From contig JACGCM010001311.1 in the NCBI GenBank assembly GCA_014058105.1, positions 186,001 to 250,000 of the forward strand: 64,000 bases of DNA. The letters run 5' to 3'. The DNA comes from Kingdonia uniflora (taxonomy: Eukaryota; Streptophyta; Magnoliopsida; Ranunculales; Circaeasteraceae). The position numbers were made by a program, and so were the translations under genes. A model generated the notes under the pieces. It worked only from the letters and a program-made list of their open reading frames with translations, had not been told where the DNA came from and searched no databases. Shown here in pieces: positions 55,001-64,000 of the stretch (position 1 is the stretch's first letter; each line of letters opens with the position of its first letter).

Positions 55001-58000
55001 TCCTTCATCTTCAAGGTAAACAAGCGCCGTAAAAGATGTACCTTATTTGCCCTGGACGGTTCCGAGTACATAGAAGATAAAGTCTTCATTAAATTATTCG
55101 TTGACGTAACTTGCTGACTAGTATCATAATTTGCTGACTTCATCTCAACTTCACCCAGTGGTAAGTCAATATCCTTCTGATGGAGGTAATCTTCTATCTA
55201 CATCTTCCACACTCTAAAATTTGAACCATTGAACTTTGTGATCTTCAAATTCTCTTGATCGGCCATCACTCTTCATCACACAAGCCCTATAACAAGTGCT
55301 CTGATACCAATTATTGAAAATCGAGGTAGCTACTTTCTCTTCTACGCCAAGAACGATACACAAAATACGTTGAATAAGGAAATAGATAAAACAAAGAACA
55401 ATAAAGAAGATAAGTATTTTCCCGGAAGAGGGAAGTGGAAAACCCTTACGGATGAAAAACCATTCCTTGCGAACAATCCACTATGATAAAATAGGTTACA
55501 CACGATCTTCTCAAAGCTTCTTAAGCTTTGTAATAGAGTCTCTTAAATCTGAGTTCTCTAGAGTTAAACTCACGTAAAAAGATAGGCTAATAAATAACCT
55601 ATGTTCCCCTTATATACTTAGGGGACTCATTACAAACAGAACTTATCTCAAGGCAAACTCAACGTCTCAGACGAACTTCTAAACTAGCCTACGCAATTTT
55701 CATTTGAACAACTCTAAGCTTATTCGAAAGACTTCGACAGAACAAGGTTCCTAGCCCTAAAAATAAGTATGTCGTTCGAACGACTTTGACGGTCCAAGTT
55801 TCCACTACAAAAACAGACAATTCGTTCGAACGATATCCTTTTTTATTCGAACGACTTCGACAATTCGAGTTCACCCTTAACAAACTCACTTTATAGAGTA
55901 ATTTAGTTTAAAAAAATGACAATTGCCCAAATAAATACTAGTTAATGACCAAGTTCTAAAATTGATACTGAAACAAATCAGTTCCAAAATCGATACTATC
56001 CTTCTAAAATCAATACTGGACCTACTCCTATTATATATTATGACTACCCACCTCTTAAAACTAATTTTAATATTTTATATTCCTACATTCAATCATTGAC
56101 AAGGAATTTTAATAATAAATAAGATCTCTAAAGTAGGTAAGATTATTAAACAAATGAAACAATATTAAAAAAATTTAGGTTGGTCATTTATAAGTTGCCA
56201 AACAGGGATTAACGAATCCATTTGTTTAGTTTTACTTAGATTTTTAGTGTTTGATCACCAATATTTCTCTGTGAGCTTAGGGTTTGAGAGTAAGTATTGT
56301 AACCTTAAATTTATTTTTAATCAATTAGTGGTTGTTCTCTTTAATGTATCATAAATGCTACAAGAGATAGAAAGCTGGAAGAAAGTGTGAGGAAAGATCT
56401 TTTTCTTGTCGCCTCAAGCAACAAAATTTCTCATATGTTATTAAACTTTACAACATTGTTATTCGTCACTTGTTTTTACAGAAATTGTTATGTGTTCTTG
56501 GAAATATTATCATCTGTTCTGGTTAAACATATCATTTGTCATTCGATATAGTTATCTAAAATAATTATGAGAAATAGAGAGGTTGAAGAAAGTGAGAGGA
56601 AATATCTTCTTTTCTTACCTAAACTAACTAGATTGTCATATGTTATTGAGCTTTACGATATTGTATTTGCCATTTGTTTTTACAGAAATTATCATGTGTT
56701 CTTAGAAAAATTATCATCTATTTTAAAAAAACATATCATTTGTCCTTTGATACAATTATCATATTTTTCACAATCTAAAGTATTTTAGGAAATATTCATG
56801 GGACATAGAGAGGTGGAAGAAGGTGAGAGGATAAACCATCTTTTGCTCAAACAACTAGATTTGTCATTTTAAACTAGAGGTGACAATTTGACTCACCCCA
56901 CCCCAAACGGGGGGAGTTTGGGATCTGTTTATCGGGTATAGGGCGGGTATGGGAAGCATAACATAAATTCATGGGGAAGTGGGGAAAATTTGGGATTACC
57001 ACAAAAAATCTGTACCCTCCCCGCCCCTTTTAAATAGTTTATAGTTATTAACCGTTAAATATACAAATGGAAATCAAAATAAAAGAATTTTGTTGCTGAA
57101 AAAATAGCTTTATTAGTTAAATAGGTCGGGGATGGGATTTAGTTTTGTAATGTGGGGGTGGGGATGTGGAACCCCGTTTAAATTAAAAGGATTTTGGGGC
57201 GGGGATGGGAGTGGGGAACTTAGGCGGGGATGGGGATGGGATTAGGTCCCCCACCCCAAATCCTCCCCATTGCCATCCCTACTTTAAACTACAAAATTTA
57301 TAAAGTGTTATTTACCTTTATGGCATTTATTTTCATAGAATTTGTCATTCCAAAATCTCTACCATTAGTTCAAGCACTTCGTTTCCATGGTTTTAAATAA
57401 TGCACCTAACAAGTAAATAAGGATTGGGGTTATCAAAGCTGCAACAAGTAAGACTAATTTTTATCATTTGTATGTTGATTTTGTCATTTGTATGAATGAT
57501 TTTTATCATTTGTATAACTATATGAGAGAGAAGCCGAGAACAAAGTCTCAAAATTGAAACCGTAGGATTCCAAATTGAAATATATGAGATTTAAAACTAA
57601 TCAAACCTTATGAGAAAACTTGAAGAATATTGGAGATCTCAACACCCAACAAGTAAATAAGGATTGAGGAAGATGAGGAAAATGATGGATAAACAAAGAA
57701 CAAAGTCTCAAAAATGAAACCTTAGGCTTTTAAATTGAAGTCTAGGGGATTTAAATTAAACCAAATCTCATGAGAAAGCTCGAAGAATATCGGATATCTC
57801 GACGCATAACAAATAAGTATGAGGAAGATGAGAGAAAGACCGAGAACAAATCTCATAATTGAAACCTTAGGTTTCCAAATTGAAATCTATGAGATTTAAA
57901 TCATATTAAACCTCATGAGAAAACTTGAAGATTATCGGATATCTCTCTTATGAAACGGATATGAAATAAACTTCCAAAAACTTTAATGGAGGAACATCTC

Positions 58001-61000
58001 TTTCTCTATCTTCTTCTTCCCCATTTTTTGTGTTTTTTATGTTGTTTCTTTCTAATAAAGGTCACATACTGAAAAGACATTTATACTACTGTTAATTAAT
58101 TATTGCAAAGTCGAATTCAAAATTTTGAGGCTGGCTAATTGCTGTAAATATCAAACTTTAGTAGGGGTACAAATGTCTTTTCAAATCTCCAGTATTGATT
58201 TTAAAATTAATTGTTCCCTGGGCTCGATTTGGGAACATGGTCATTTACTAGTATTTATTTGGGCAATTGTCGTTAAAAAAAATATTTTTTAAAATGAAAA
58301 ATTAGTAACGACAATTACCCAAATAAATACTAGTTAATGACCTAGTTCTAAAATTTATACTCAAACAAATCAATTGTTAAATCGATATTATCCTTCTAAA
58401 ATCAATACCACGACCACACTATTCTATATTCTGATTATCTAGCTCTTAAAAGTAACTTTAATATTTTATATTCCTACATTCAATCAATGACAAAGACTTT
58501 TAATTATAAACAATGTTAAAAAAGTAGGTACGATTATTAAACAAATGAAACAATCTAAAAAAATGGGTTGGTCTTTTGAAAGTTGCCAAACATGACTTTA
58601 ACGAACCTATTTGTTTAGTTTCACTTAGATTTTAGTGATTGATCATCAATATTTCTCTCTAAGCATAGGGTTTGAGAGTGAGTATTGTAACCTTAAATTT
58701 AGCTTTAATCAGTGATTAGTGGATTGTTCTCTTTAAAATATCAAATATGCCACGAGAGATAGAGAGGTGGAAGAATGTGTGAGAAAAAGCCTTATTTTGT
58801 CACCTCAAATAACAAGATTTGTCATATGTTATTGAATTTTACGACATTGTTATTTGTTATTTTTTTTACGACATTGTCATGTATTATTCAAAAAATTATC
58901 ATTTGTTTTGGTAAAACATATTATTTTTCCTTCGATATACTTATCATAAGTCTACAATATAAAGTATTTTATGAAATAGTCACGAAAGATAGAGACGTTG
59001 AAAAAAAATATATAAGATGATAGATCTTTTTTTGTCTCCTCAAATAACTAGATTTGTTATATGTTACTGAACTTTATGACACTGTCATTTATCATTTGCT
59101 TTTACAAAAATTGGCATGTGTTTTTGGGAAAATTATTATCTATTTTTTGGTAAAACATATCATTGGTCATTCGATACAGTTATCATAGGACTACAATGCA
59201 AAGTATTTTATGAAATTGTCATGAGAGATAGAGATATTTTAAAATAATAAAATGAGATATCATTTTTTGTCTTCTCAAATATCTAGATTTATCATATGTT
59301 ATTGAACTTTACGACACTGTCATTTGTCATTTTTTTTACATAAATTATCATGTGTTATTGAAAAAATTATCATCTGTCATTCGATACATTTATTATATAT
59401 AGGTCTACAATGTAAAGTATTTTATGAAATAGTCACGAGAGATAGAGGTAGTAAAACGTAAGAGAATAAATTTTCTTTTGTAATCTAAAACTACGAAATT
59501 TGTTACTTTAAACTACAAAATTTATCACGTGTTATTTATTTTTATGGCATTTCTTTTTACATAATTCGTCTTTTCCAAATCTCCACTATTAGTTCAAGCA
59601 CTTGGCTTTCATGGTTTTAAATAATGCACCCAACAAGTAAATAATAATTAGGGTTATTAAAGCTGCAACAAGTAAGAAAGATTTTTATCATATTTACATT
59701 GATTTCCATCATTTGTATGAATGATTTTTATCATTTGAATGGTTGAATGAGAGAAAAACCAAGAGCAAAATCTCAAAATTGAAACCGTAGGTTTCCAAAT
59801 TGAAATCTTGGAGATTTAAATCAAACTAAACCTTATGAGAAAACTGAAAGAATATCGGATATCTCGACGCTCAACAAGTAAATAAGGATTGAGGAAGATG
59901 ATGAAAATGAGAGATAAAGAGATCCTAACTAGGATCTCATCACCGAGAATAAAGTTTCAAAATTGAAACCTTAGGTTTCCAAATTTAAATCTATGAGATA
60001 TGAATCTAACCAAATCTCATGAGAAAATTCGAAGAATATCAGATATCTCAGTGCATAACAAGTAAATATGAGAAAGAGGAGAGAGAGACTAAGAGCAAAT
60101 CTCAAAATTGAAACCCTAAGCTTCCAAATTGAAATCTATGAGATTTAAATCATATCAATCCTCATGAAAAAATGTGAAGATTATCGGATATCTCACTTAT
60201 GAAGCGGATATGAAACAAAGATTTAAAAACTTTAATGGAGGAACATCTCTCTCTCTCCTTCTCTTTTGTGTTTTTTGATGTTTCTCTCTCTCAAAAAGTC
60301 ACATCATGTAAATACCAAATTTTATTAGGGATACAAATGTTTTTTCAAATCTCTGGTTTTGGAATATATTGCTCCCTGGGTTCGATTTTGGAAAGATGGC
60401 AAATACTTGTATTATTTGGGTAATTGCCGAATTAGTAATCTGCTAACAAAATTTTCAGGTTACACAAAAGCTAGGTAGAACTCTCTCATTCGTGGTCACT
60501 ATGCTCTACGACCCTGGGGTCATCCTAGCAGCGTTCATAATTAAATCACCAATCTACGATAGCTAAGAGAAGGAACTTCGCAAAAAAAGAAAAGAAAATG
60601 TAGCAATCTAGGTATTTACACGTTATGATTTATGAACTTACCACGGGACGCAGGCCTTTGGTGGCCTGCAAATACAAGACGATAGAGGAATTAATGAAAA
60701 GAAAAAAGAAAAAAAATGAATTTATCTAGAATGAAATATTCGTAAACACACACGCGGTCTCGTTGTACTTAAACATATATATTTAGTGTTACTCACCCAC
60801 CAACCATGGCCGTTGCCATCGATTGTGCCTGTGCCTGATCCCTCTATGATAAGTTTATTTACATCCATGAAAGTGATCCAGGTATTCTTTCCATACCATT
60901 CCCCAGATGCATTTGGTGCAACTATAGTCCCTGAAAGCTGCAATATGACAAAAAATGGTTAAGAAAACTCTCCAAGGAGAAGAGAAAGAAAGTGACGACA

Positions 61001-61750
61001 AACACGATAATACAGTATCTGAATACCTGAATAAGGATACTTTGTGACATGCAGGGACCGAAGAAATGCACTGGCTTCAACATATATGTGCCCCTTGGTA
61101 CTACCAAGACTGTATTGAAAGAGTGAGCTGTACACGTATCTTCCCATGCTCCCAGAAATGCCTTTAGTTTGGACATATAAGAAATGGAATTATATATTAT
61201 TTCGCAAAAGATCAACCATTTCATTAACAAGGATAAATTTTATGAAATCGTGACAGGCCTGTTTTGGCCATTTCAAATAACTGTTAGATCGTTCCTTATA
61301 TAACACGGAGTTTGTGATTTCATGAATACATGGTCATTACAATTTACATCTTCGCATTGTAAATTCAAATAGCAAAGCTCAAGTCATGTTCGATCATATC
61401 AATATAATGCAACTTTGTTGCAGTCATAATTAAAAGAATTCCAATTCAGAACTTCAAGATATTTTGTCTTCTGAATATGTAAATTAAGGTGTTTTAAGAT
61501 CAATCCCGGATAAAAGACTCCGGGTGAGCTGAATTCAGAAAAACACAAAAAATAAAATAAAAAATTGTTGTTTTAGAACAGGAGGATGCACATAAGTGCA
61601 AGATTTTCTTACTTTGGAATCATCTGTTCTGCCATCCCTGACAGCTCCGTAACTCAAAACATTGACAAGCTGTGATTTAGCAAAAACTTCGCCCGGCGCT
61701 GATAGAACTAGAAAGTTAAATAGTGTGTAAACAACGATGAAATCCTTCAT
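49087..61750 (-). CDS. Polygalacturonase (glycoside hydrolase family 28), nine exons
   Basis: Secreted pectin hydrolase that cuts alpha-1,4-galacturonan in cell walls. Exons in minus order: 61750-61613, 61161-61027, 60937-60797, 60665-60642, 50301-50094, 49949-49868, 49711-49603, 49506-49389, 49299-49087. All have GT-AG borders, and phases agree except at one point. About 388 residues. Residues 1-24 are a signal peptide ([20 protein letters not shown]). The catalytic signatures of GH28 are all present: [32 protein letters not shown] and YGLRIKTWQ; it ends [15 protein letters not shown]. Oddities: intron 4 is 10,340 bp and filled with transposons, and exon 8 is 118 nt because it opens with six G where five would keep frame. 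Either the gene carries a one-base frameshift or the G run is an assembly error. All other exons are free of stops, which argues for recent or ongoing selection. Confidence 0.88.
50968..51561 (-). repeat. 3' LTR of the copia element
   Basis: Begins TGAGAGTAGCTAC and ends CACCCTTAACA on plus. The right half holds several copies of the palindromic word GTTCGAACGAC and variants (51360-51550). Confidence 0.85.
51875..55143 (-). pseudogene. Ty1/copia gag-pol remnants
   Basis: In minus order. Gag piece near 55140-54950 ([20 protein letters not shown]). Protease at 54701-54234 ([13 protein letters not shown], then [20 protein letters not shown]). Pre-integrase zinc domain at 54227-54021 ([16 protein letters not shown]). 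Integrase core at 54054-53659 ([11 protein letters not shown] and [16 protein letters not shown]; the first aspartate is kept). Reverse transcriptase start at 53107-52950 ([20 protein letters not shown]). The remaining RT at 52900-52450 is badly decayed. RNase H at 52447-51875 ([50 protein letters not shown]). The order PR-INT-RT-RH is that of copia. Numerous stops and frameshifts. Confidence 0.88.
55315..55882 (-). repeat. 5' LTR of the copia element
   Basis: 568 bp, homologous to 50968-51561. The primer-binding site lies 5 bp inside its inner edge. Confidence 0.85.
55917..58272. mobile_element. Non-autonomous Mutator-like element 1 in polygalacturonase intron 4
   Basis: 2356 bp. Inverted ends TGACAATTGCCCAAATAAAT and (complement of right end) CGACAATTGCCCAAATAAAT match over about 34 bp. 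The flanking 9-bp duplication TTAAAAAAA is at 55908-55916 and 58273-58281. The interior is AT-rich with no coding capacity. Near its right side a ~150-bp unit (CTCAAAATTGAAACCTTAGG...) is repeated three times (about 57545, 57704, 57850). It contains a nested MITE at 56875-57281. Confidence 0.85.
56875..57281. mobile_element. hAT-type MITE nested in Mutator-like element 1
   Basis: 407 bp with ends TAGAGGTGACAAT and ATTGCCATCCCTA (imperfect inverted repeat), rich in GGGGATGGGG/CCCCACCCC words. Flanking octamers TTTTAAAC (56867-56874) and CTTTAAAC (57282-57289) differ by one base. The related element at 58309-60429 has the uninterrupted site ACTTTAAACTACAAAATTTA near 59508, which fixes the insertion borders. 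Confidence 0.85.
58309..60429. mobile_element. Non-autonomous Mutator-like element 2, same family as element 1
   Basis: 2121 bp. Ends CGACAATTACCCAAATAAAT and (complement) CGGCAATTACCCAAATAATA. Perfect 9-bp duplication AATTAGTAA at 58300-58308 and 60430-60438. It is collinear with element 1 along its length apart from the MITE and small indels, including three copies of the CTCAAAATTGAAACC unit (about 59772, 59950, 60099). It lies 36 bp to the right of element 1 in direct orientation. No coding capacity. Confidence 0.9.
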
Positions 61751-61905
61751 GAAACAAAAAAATAGATCAAGTCAAAACTAGCTAGATCTATAGGAAGTTA
61801 GAATGCACCATATTTCACTTACCATGCAAGAAACGTAGCAAAAGTCAAAAGATTTCACTCACACAACAAATTCATTAAATAAGGTGAAAATATTGGCTGT
61901 TATAA

Positions 61906-61920
61906 CTGATATTTATAGTG
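61906..61920 (-). promoter_or_regulatory. Possible TATA box of the polygalacturonase gene
   Basis: The minus strand reads CACTATAAATATCAG about 155-170 bases before the ATG at 61750. Position and sequence suit a core promoter with a long leader. The upstream stretch 61921-62560 shows no other gene. Confidence 0.4.
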
Positions 61921-62564
61921 ATATAAATGAACTGCGAGACGGTGACTTGTCGTGGTTCTAACTGAAAAGAAACCTTTGGGTTTGAACTCCGAGACGGTGA
62001 CTTTCATGTACTATTATAACGTGACTTAATGAAGGATTTTCAGCACTCAAAAATATTACACTATAGTCCATGCCAAAAATGCAGTATCTATATATGTTTA
62101 CTAGCCTTTTATAAATTTTAAGAGAACAATGTTTCTTGAAGCAAAACTTATCCTGGGTTAACTCGAAAATCTTGGAATTTATTATTTTCACCAAGGTTTT
62201 GAATTGAAAACATTCTTCATCGCCATCCGTTTGTCTAGTTAAGACCTGTCCCTGCCAATGCCATATTTCTTCAGTGATTGCATATCTATACCCATGTGTA
62301 TATATTTCGATGCTTTCCAACTGTAGGCATAGCAGTGAAATATTTGAACCCAACCAATATATTGAGTACGTGATATCATTACAAAATGAGAATTATATCC
62401 ATGGAGTTTATGGGAATTACCATGATACGAGGGAGTCAAACTGCATTGATTATGGTTGGGATTGGAGCAGTCTTCAGAAATGACAGAAGAAATGCTTGCA
62501 TGGAGTTTAGCTAGAGAATGTTGGGGCATTCATTTCCAACTGTGCTTGTATGCTCATAGCTAGC

Positions 62565-62876
62565 CATGGCCGGCCTGGTTATAGGCGCAAGAGGCAGCCG
62601 CCTAGGGCCCCAATATTTCATTAAATTTGGGGCTTCCAAATGCTTAAGTACTATATAAAAAAGAGCCCCAAACATAACATAAAATGAAGTTGCCTTGTTG
62701 GGTTAGGTGATTGAACTCATCACAAGATCAGGGTTCAATTCCTCACCTTGTTTACAAATTTAAACATTTTTGTACAAGAAAATATGTACTACCAAAAATT
62801 GTTTCCCTTGAAGGGGGGGGGGGGGCTCATTTTCGGATCTCGCCTAGGGCCCCCTAAACCTCAGGGCTGGCCCTTG
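62565..62876. mobile_element. Degenerate hAT-like MITE with a tRNA-like segment
   Basis: The left edge CATGGCCGGCCTGG and the right edge (complement CAAGGGCCAGCCCT) recall the CAGGGCCGGCCC ends of hAT MITEs. Both flanks carry 'CGCCTAGGGCCCC' in inverted arrangement. No clean duplication was found. In the middle (62696-62752) 'GTTGGGTTAGGTGATTGAAC' and 'GGTTCAATTCC' resemble A and B boxes of tRNA genes, as in SINEs. A run of 13 G lies at 62813-62825. Confidence 0.5.
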
Positions 62877-62999
62877 ATAGGCACCTAGGCCTAACTAGAA
62901 AATTCCATTGAAACTAAGCTCAATGTTTGATTTTAACACTCTTGGAAATGGCACTTAGGAGACCTGCATTTTTGAATAAGTCCTTCTATTGAGTTTTTG

Positions 63000-63597
63000 T
63001 AGGATCTGTCTATAAACTTTTACATTCATATGAATAAATTGCTTACCTATTCTACATCTATTGGTTTCCCTAAACACATGGTAGATGCTAAAGATCAATC
63101 AAAGAGATGTGAGGCTGCCCTATTTTCTGTTCGAATAGACTTTGAGTCTGTTCGAACATAACAAAGTCTGTTCAAACAATTTACTCAGATTCCCTTTTCT
63201 TCGAATACACTTTGGGTGTTTATTCGAATAAGAAAGAGTCTGTTCGAACAGACATCGAGAAAAGTCATTTTTGAGATTTGTTTGAAGCCTCTTGTATGAC
63301 TCGAGATTCGAGTGATTGTATCTGGCCTTCCCAAGTATATAAAGGAGAGTTAGGATTTTTAGAAGCCATCTTTGGGGAGATCTTTAGTGGGAAGAATTCT
63401 TAAGAAAGAAACCTCAATTGTTTGTAAAGATTGTAACCTTGGTCTTGGAATAAACTCTCTCTCTATTATGTGTGGATATAGGCAATTGCCGAACCACCTT
63501 AAAACCTTGTTGTTGATTCTTGATTGTGTATTCCTATTTGCTTGTTTGTGCCCTAATCGAATAAATCGTAGTTCGGCTTCCGCGGCGCGGCCTAATA
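63000..63597 (+). repeat. 5' LTR of a Ty1/copia element running off the window
   Basis: The end is placed just before the primer-binding site at 63600; the start is uncertain because the partner LTR lies outside. It contains repeated TTCGAA words (TCTGTTCGAACA and ATTCGAATAA, 63130-63260) and a plausible TATA-like 'GTATATAAAG' at 63334-63343, followed by a transcribed-looking R/U5 region. The stretch 62877-62999 is unassigned. Confidence 0.6.
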
Positions 63598-63599
63598 AT

Positions 63600-63611
63600 T
63601 GGTATCAAAGC
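63600..63611 (+). other. Primer-binding site of the right-edge copia element
   Basis: TGGTATCAAAGC, one base off the initiator-Met tRNA complement TGGTATCAGAGC seen in the other copia element. Confidence 0.75.
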
Positions 63612-63689
63612 GAGGTTGGTTCCTTGATGGTGCACGAATTTGACGTAACGTAGACGTATCTCAATTTTAATTTGGGTTTTCAATTTTGG

Positions 63690-64000
63690 TTAGTGTATGA
63701 AATTAAGGGAACCATAGTAGAAGAAGATGAACCTAGTTCCTCGACCCCTAAACGGAATATAACGGTGCTGTTTAATAACGCAAAAATAGAAGTTGAGAAA
63801 TTCAACGGTACCAATAACTTTGGCATGTGGCGATGCGAGGTTATTGATGCACTAAGTCAACAAGATTTAAATAAGGTGTTGAAAGACAAATCGGATGAGC
63901 TAGAAGAGAGTGTTGGGAAGAAGATGAACAAGAGGGATTGTGGTCAAATCTGCTCATGTCTTGCTCAAGATATAAAATACCTTGTAATAAATAAAACCTT
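63690..64000 (+). pseudogene. Copia gag, N-terminal part, cut by the window edge
   Basis: The frame from about 63719 reads EEDEPSSSTPKRNITVLFNN, KIEVEKFNGTNNFGMWRCEV, IDALSQQDLNKVLKDKSDEL, then GQICSCLAQDIKYLVINKT at the window end. KFNGTNNFGMW is the start of the gag domain of plant copia elements. No ATG is in this frame: the nearest ATG (63697) is in another frame and meets TAG within six codons, so the start is probably broken. Confidence 0.75.

Larger units (their letters stand above)
50968..55882 (-). mobile_element. Ty1/copia LTR retrotransposon in polygalacturonase intron 4
   Basis: Minus orientation. The LTRs at 50968-51561 (594 bp) and 55315-55882 (568 bp) share 'AAGTATTTTCCCGGA', 'GTGGAAAACCCTTACGGATG' and the ends TGA...TTAACA. 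The primer-binding site TGGTATCAGAGC (initiator Met tRNA) is at 55309-55298 and the polypurine tract AAGTGGGGGAT at 51562-51572, both next to the correct LTR. No perfect duplication: AACTT at 50960-50964 versus AACTC at 55883-55887. The LTRs differ at many sites and by indels, so the copy is old. The gene is transcribed in the same direction. Confidence 0.88.

Noticed and set aside
50960..55887. Target-site duplication of the copia element
   Set aside because: AACTT and AACTC are offset and differ by one base; listed only as a remark.
62696..62752. tRNA gene
   Set aside because: A-box-like and B-box-like words are present but no cloverleaf or anticodon arm can be drawn; treated as SINE-like at most.
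1..64000. CRISPR arrays, rRNA genes, organelle insertions, bacterial genes
   Set aside because: No regularly spaced identical repeats with unique spacers, no rRNA or organelle genes, and introns throughout; the short palindrome arrays are not CRISPR-like.

Overview
This is plant nuclear DNA, most likely from a eudicot. It is AT-rich, its genes carry GT-AG introns, and it is packed with plant transposable-element families: FAR1-type Mutator, a Tat-lineage Ty3/gypsy element, Ty1/copia, hAT, CACTA, PIF/Harbinger and L1-type LINEs. I see no prokaryotic, organellar, rRNA, tRNA or CRISPR features. The species cannot be named from this window. The only gene that looks nearly functional is a polygalacturonase (GH28) on the minus strand, 49087-61750, with nine exons and a fourth intron of about 10.3 kb filled with transposons.

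Layout: 1-1575 is the decayed 3' part of a SEN1-like helicase gene. 2536-2766 is a LINE scrap. From about 4.1 kb to 39.1 kb lies one old FAR1-type Mutator-like element on the minus strand: transposase at 6265-8775, and a second small ORF. A 29.4 kb Tat-lineage gypsy element (9095-38481, 578-bp LTRs, 5-bp duplication AACCC) splits that small ORF into 9012-9094 and 38482-38694. Short palindromes of the form ATTGTCGA..TCGACAAT, spaced about 51 bp, occur in four non-coding parts of this Mutator-like region and on both sides of the gypsy insertion.

The gypsy element carries gag and pol on the minus strand (32238-37831), a ~160-bp tandem repeat, and an antisense multi-exon gene on the plus strand (9975-31378) with its own TATA box. 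Two later DNA transposons sit inside that antisense gene. One is a 5972-bp hAT (14029-20000, perfect 8-bp duplication GCAGGTGG) carrying a GRF zinc-finger ORF and a transposase with one nonsense codon. The other is a 9.3-kb CACTA element (20250-29523) in an intron; it has no recognisable transposase and contains intron-bearing fragments of TFIIB, a RETICULATA-related gene and an unrecognised gene, plus LINE scraps.

To the right: 39767-42741 is a PIF/Harbinger-like element (TAA duplication) carrying a Plant Mobile Domain ORF convergent with a SANT/Myb-like ORF1. 44872-47760 is a second CACTA element (ATT duplication) carrying a PPR gene fragment. The polygalacturonase gene follows; its fourth intron holds a copia element (50968-55882) and two related Mutator-like elements (55917-58272 and 58309-60429, each with its own 9-bp duplication), one of which contains a small hAT MITE. 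The window ends in a further copia element (LTR, primer-binding site and start of gag, from about 63.0 kb).

The layout gives an order of events: Mutator-like element, then gypsy, then hAT and CACTA inside the gypsy antisense gene. Coordinates of duplications, LTRs and splice sites were read base by base from the sequence. Family names come from recognition of motifs and were not checked by database search.
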